From Nemania diffusa (Eukaryota > Ascomycota > Sordariomycetes > Xylariales > Xylariaceae): a stretch of DNA of 64,000 bases. The stretch lies in contig JBBPUQ010000003.1 in NCBI GenBank assembly GCA_038501195.1, positions 3,502,501 to 3,566,500 on the forward strand, written 5' to 3'. The notes under the pieces are model-generated. The model searched no databases and was not told the DNA's origin. It saw only the letters and a program-made list of their open reading frames with translations. Both the position numbers and the translations under genes were made by a program. Positions 60,705 to 64,000 of the stretch are shown here, in pieces. Every line of letters begins with the position of its first letter. Position 1 is the first letter of the stretch.

Positions 60705-61100
60705 ATACTATAAATAAATAGTTCTATAAAGTTCAAAGATTTATTATATAACTTTTTTTTTATAACATTATATTATTAAATATACTTGGCTTAAATATAT
60801 TGCAAATTTGTTTTATCTACTTTTTTATTTATTATTATTTATATTGTTTTTTTTATTTTGTTTTGTCTTTTTTTATTTGTTTGATTTATATAGCTAACTA
60901 ATAAAGCATTTATAAATTTATTTTCAAAACTATACTACTACAAATTCGATACTTGCAGTACATCTTTTTTTGGCTCTGAATTAACTATAATCTAGCAGCT
61001 ACAAGCTAGTATCGGCCTCGCTTCAAAAGCGAGCTTATTTAAGCTTACGCTCCTTCTAATACCAGTATTACCAACTATACTGCAACCGGTGTGCCTTGTG
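60705..61100. repeat. RIP-affected repeat unit 2, internally shortened
   Basis: About 400 bases whose left part matches the left end of unit 1 in mutated form. Its right part matches the right end of unit 1 in a less mutated form. Mutation fades towards the right boundary, as it does at the left boundary of unit 1. Confidence 0.6.
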
Positions 61101-61309
61101 ATATGCTGTAAATAGCTCCCTATAAGCTTACCTGCGCCCACTATATAAGGTAGCACTCTATTGTTGAGTAATCATCGCTATCTAGATCAACGCATGTCTT
61201 CGGCAACGTAAAGATATATATATATATATATAATCACAGGGATCTCTAATCACGTCCTTTCTATAGACAATCACGTAACAGAAACATTGTATTCTACATT
61301 TTCTACGAA
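61101..61309. promoter_or_regulatory. upstream region of the kappa-GST gene
   Basis: Normal-composition spacer between the decayed repeat and the kappa-GST start, containing an AT dinucleotide microsatellite at about 61212-61231. Confidence 0.4.
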
Positions 61310-62298
61310 ATGGGAGGTAAAATAGAGTGCTATCTCGACATCGGTACGTACACACCGAATGAGAGTACCGTAGGCATCTAACACGACCTAATATAGCGTC
61401 GTATTACAGCTATATCGCCTTCGTCCAGCTGCAGCAGAACAAGGATCTTTTAACACAGAATGGAATTGAAGTAGAGTGAGTCTATCGTGTGTCATAATCC
61501 ATACGGCGTTTCGCGATTGTCGTAGATAGTACCTAGACTGATAACTCGTCTAACCATAGGATCCATCCTTTTCTCATCGGTGCTGTCAATGTCGGATCCG
61601 GTACAGACAACCCCATTTCGCCTGCCCAGCTACGATGTTAACCTCAATAATCAACAGGCAATCGCCCGCCATGGCTAGTCCCAGCGAAGGCTAAGCACTC
61701 AAAATATGAGTCGAAGCGAACGGCAGCCGCCATCGGGTTGAAGAACCTCTCGCCGCCAGGCGACCTGATGGAAAGTGGCAAAACACTAGTGGTGCGTATT
61801 TCCAGCCGGGGCCAAGCGCCCATTTAGCCGCCACGACTGCGACTAAATCCCGAGCAGCCAATGCGCGCCCTGACGTACATCAAGTCGGCCTTCCCGGTCG
61901 AGGTCTACACGGCCGCTTTCGCGTACTTGTTCCACGCCTTCTGGACCCTCCACAAGGTCCCGAACGGCATTCCCGTGTTGGGGGAGGTCTTGTCCGAGAT
62001 CCCGGCGCAGTTCCGTCTCGCTAATCCAACCCCCTCCCCCAAGAAACTCTTTACGCCCGAACAGGTCGCTCGGATCCTAGATGCCGTCTCCGGCGCCGAG
62101 GTGAAGGCCGCCCTTAAGGCGAGAGTTGATGAGGCGCTTGCGCGAGGCGCTTTTGGGGCGCCCTGGATCTGGGCAACGGACGCCCAGGGCCGCAGCGAGC
62201 CCTTTTTTGGTAGTGATCGTTGGAATTGCGTCTATGAATTTTTGGGCCTGCCATATCAGAAAATGCAGCTATTGCCGCCACAGAAGGCTAGACTGTAG
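61310..62298 (+). CDS. kappa-class GST / 2-hydroxychromene-2-carboxylate isomerase-like protein
   Basis: DsbA-fold glutathione-dependent enzyme; relatives isomerise 2-hydroxychromene-2-carboxylate in aromatic degradation or conjugate glutathione. Five exons, 61310-61343, 61397-61475, 61560-61600, 61658-61791 and 61858-62298, give 242 residues with consistent phases. The N-terminus reads GGKIECYLDIASYYSYIAF, where SYYSY holds the usual catalytic Ser region. EIHPFLIGAVNVGSGNRPPW and a Lys-rich helix follow. FTPEQVARILD, GAFGAPWIW and FFGSDRWNCVYEFLG close the thioredoxin-like fold as in the family. Short introns with CTAAC branches support the model. It sits just right of the repeat block, and whether it belongs functionally to the metabolic genes on the other side is unknown. 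Confidence 0.87.
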
Positions 62299-62694
62299 AC
62301 CAAGAGCCTATTTTCTTTCCCCTTCAGTACACATCAGTCATGCCTATCGCCGTGTTATCAGGAGAGATGGGAACCGAGCATAGACTAGGGAGCGTCGATG
62401 CCCACGAGATGTGCGTGTAGTATATAATAAATGAGCGTCATTGTTAATTACATACTAGCTGTGCTATCTGGTTTTTTCTCTGATCTATGAATGGTCATTT
62501 TAGTCGTCATCAGAATCGTAATATCGTTAGCTGTTCCGTGTCAGCGCCCCCAACCAGACACATCTAAAACAAAAAAGCCCAGACCACCTAAGTAAAGACA
62601 ATATAGTCATGGGGTATATACATCACTTTTTTCTATGCAGTCCAAACGTAGACCATCTTTCCACACCCTTAAGCGACAATCGCATTACGTGGCT
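62299..62694. other. intergenic region between converging genes
   Basis: Holds the 3' flanks of the kappa-GST gene and the CorA-like gene. No feature was recognised. Confidence 0.5.
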
Positions 62695-64000
62695 TTACTT
62701 CTCCGAGGAGCTATGATGATGATGATGGAAAAGGCTATGGTGCGTTTTCGATGCCGTGGGGCTCTGAGTGATAGAACCCCATGTGCTCGCCTTTTTCATG
62801 GTCTTCTTGCGCATAATTTCAAAGATCTCGGTCTCCATGCGCTCGATGCCTTGCTCAATATCGCGGTCCTCGTTGGCGTATGTCTTCAAGCGCCTATTCT
62901 CTAAGATCCACCATGTACCCACAATCGCCAGGGTCAGAGGGATCGTGATAACGAAGTAGATCCAAAGCTCTTGGGAGACCTCGCTGTTGTCGGCTAGTAA
63001 ATGATAAGCTTCGAATTCGGACTGCGCAGTTGACGGGAGGGTACGGACTAGGGTTAGTAGGCTGGGTATCCCCTGACTTACCGACTTTGAAGTTGAAGAA
63101 TGTCATGCTAAATACAGAGGACAAAAAGGTCCCTGGAAGAAATATGGCACCAAGAAGGGATAAGGTTTTCATAGCCGTACCATCACGCTTGCTTGCGTGA
63201 GCTAGCCTTCTTTGTTGTGCAGCCATCTCGAGATTAAGCTTGGACTCCTTCTGTGTCATGATGTTGTACAACTAGAACACGAACTGTCAGTCTCTTTTCG
63301 TAACTCATAGATATCAACGACTTACAGCTTGTCGCTGAATATGTAATCTTTCCAGCGTCGTGTGGATATAGTGTTCTTGGCCGGTCAATTTCACACGATA
63401 AAACTCAAGCCGAGACCCCATGCTGCCATGCAACGCCTTCAACTTCTTGACCCGTTTCTCTGTCGACTTGTCTGCATTCACGGGTATCTCCAAGTTATCC
63501 ATAGCCCCCTTAAATTTATCCATGGCTGCCTTCATTTCTTTGATGATCTCTTGGTAAGCCTGCGGACGCTTCCACAGCACTTGCGAATGACACTCAACAA
63601 GATCACGATTGATCCCGTCTACATCGAAATGTTCATACTCGTCCTTTTTATCAATCTCGTTGCGCATAGTAATCGCATTCTCAAGGCGTCTCAGCCAGTT
63701 TCGCGCATCTCGTTGCCGAATATCAACTTTGATGGACAGATCTAGCGAGAGGATGATCATGGGTAGAAGCATCGGGTGTCCAACATCGCTCTGACATGCG
63801 ATGAGGTGGTTAATTGCATCGTTGATATCTGAAGTCGGCGTACCTTTGACGAAACCGGTTGTGATGCCCGTTTTGAACGAATAGGACAACATGATTTCCC
63901 AGCCACGAGTTTTGCCCTTTTTCCGTACGTCGGATTTCCGAAAGATGAATTCTATTGAATCATTAGGCCCTGTTGTGAGAACTCTCACCTGGTAAACTGG
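62695..64000 (-). CDS. CorA-like Mg2+ transporter family protein, C-terminal part (runs off right edge)
   Basis: Fungal CorA-like integral membrane protein. Visible exons are 64000-63326, 63271-63082 and about 63047-62695; the start lies beyond the window. The long helical cytoplasmic part includes RQRDARNWLRRLENAITMRN, RLEFYRVKLTGQEHYIHTTL and LYNIMTQKESKLNLEMAAQQ. Membrane span 1 is TLSLLGAIFLPGTFLSSVFS followed by MTFFNF, where bacterial CorA has GMN. Span 2 is WIYFVITIPLTLAIVGTWWI, followed by a basic and His-rich tail. The last intron is uncertain: a GTAAGT donor fits only a 34-base intron ending CCTAG, whereas the longer intron ending GCGCAG requires a poor GTCGGT donor. Ion specificity is not predictable. 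Confidence 0.83.

Overview
The window looks like nuclear DNA of a filamentous ascomycete (Pezizomycotina, most likely a sordariomycete; inferred from content, not proven). Genes carry short GT-AG introns of about 50-100 bases with CTRAC-like branch sites. Several protein types are typically fungal: HET domain, ankyrin protein with a fungal STAND-type N-terminus, DUF3176, GH3 and GH36 glycosidases. Two very AT-rich blocks (about 9.8-15.6 kb and 53.1-61.1 kb) have the C-to-T/G-to-A decay expected of repeat-induced point mutation (RIP).

Layout. 0-9.3 kb: 5' part of a GH3 glycosidase running off the left edge, a membrane-anchored TAP-like hydrolase, a small Cys-rich protein, a decayed DUF3176 membrane-protein gene, and a secreted protein of unknown function. 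9.8-15.6 kb: a RIP-destroyed LTR retrotransposon with intact boundaries and a 5-bp target duplication. 16-24.4 kb: a GH36 (Sip1/raffinose-synthase-like) enzyme, an ankyrin STAND-like protein and a small membrane protein. 27-30 kb: a type-B carboxylesterase and a collapsed pogo transposase. 31-40.4 kb: a HET protein, a multispanning membrane protein and a TPR protein. 42.6-52.7 kb: four metabolic genes, namely an HSDL2-like SDR, aspartokinase, nitrilase and an O-acetylhomoserine sulfhydrylase-like PLP enzyme. 53-61 kb: RIP-decayed tandem repeats with a young, unmutated, non-autonomous LTR element nested inside. 61.3-64 kb: a kappa-GST/HCCA-isomerase and a CorA-like transporter cut by the right edge.

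How genes may work together. The 42.6-52.7 kb block is the best candidate for an undescribed system. Aspartokinase starts the route to homoserine, the PLP enzyme belongs to the family that replaces the acetoxy group of O-acetylhomoserine, and nitrilase could hydrolyse a nitrile product. Aspartokinase and a sulfhydrylase-like enzyme are also paired in the fusaric acid cluster. Three genes of allorecognition or NLR flavour (ankyrin, HET, TPR) lie within 21 kb. Mobile DNA is abundant: one full LTR element, one nested LTR element, two tiny LTR-like elements with 5-bp duplications, a 188-bp MITE and a dead pogo copy.

Exon boundaries were worked out by hand from reading frame, splice consensus and family conservation. 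No database search was possible.
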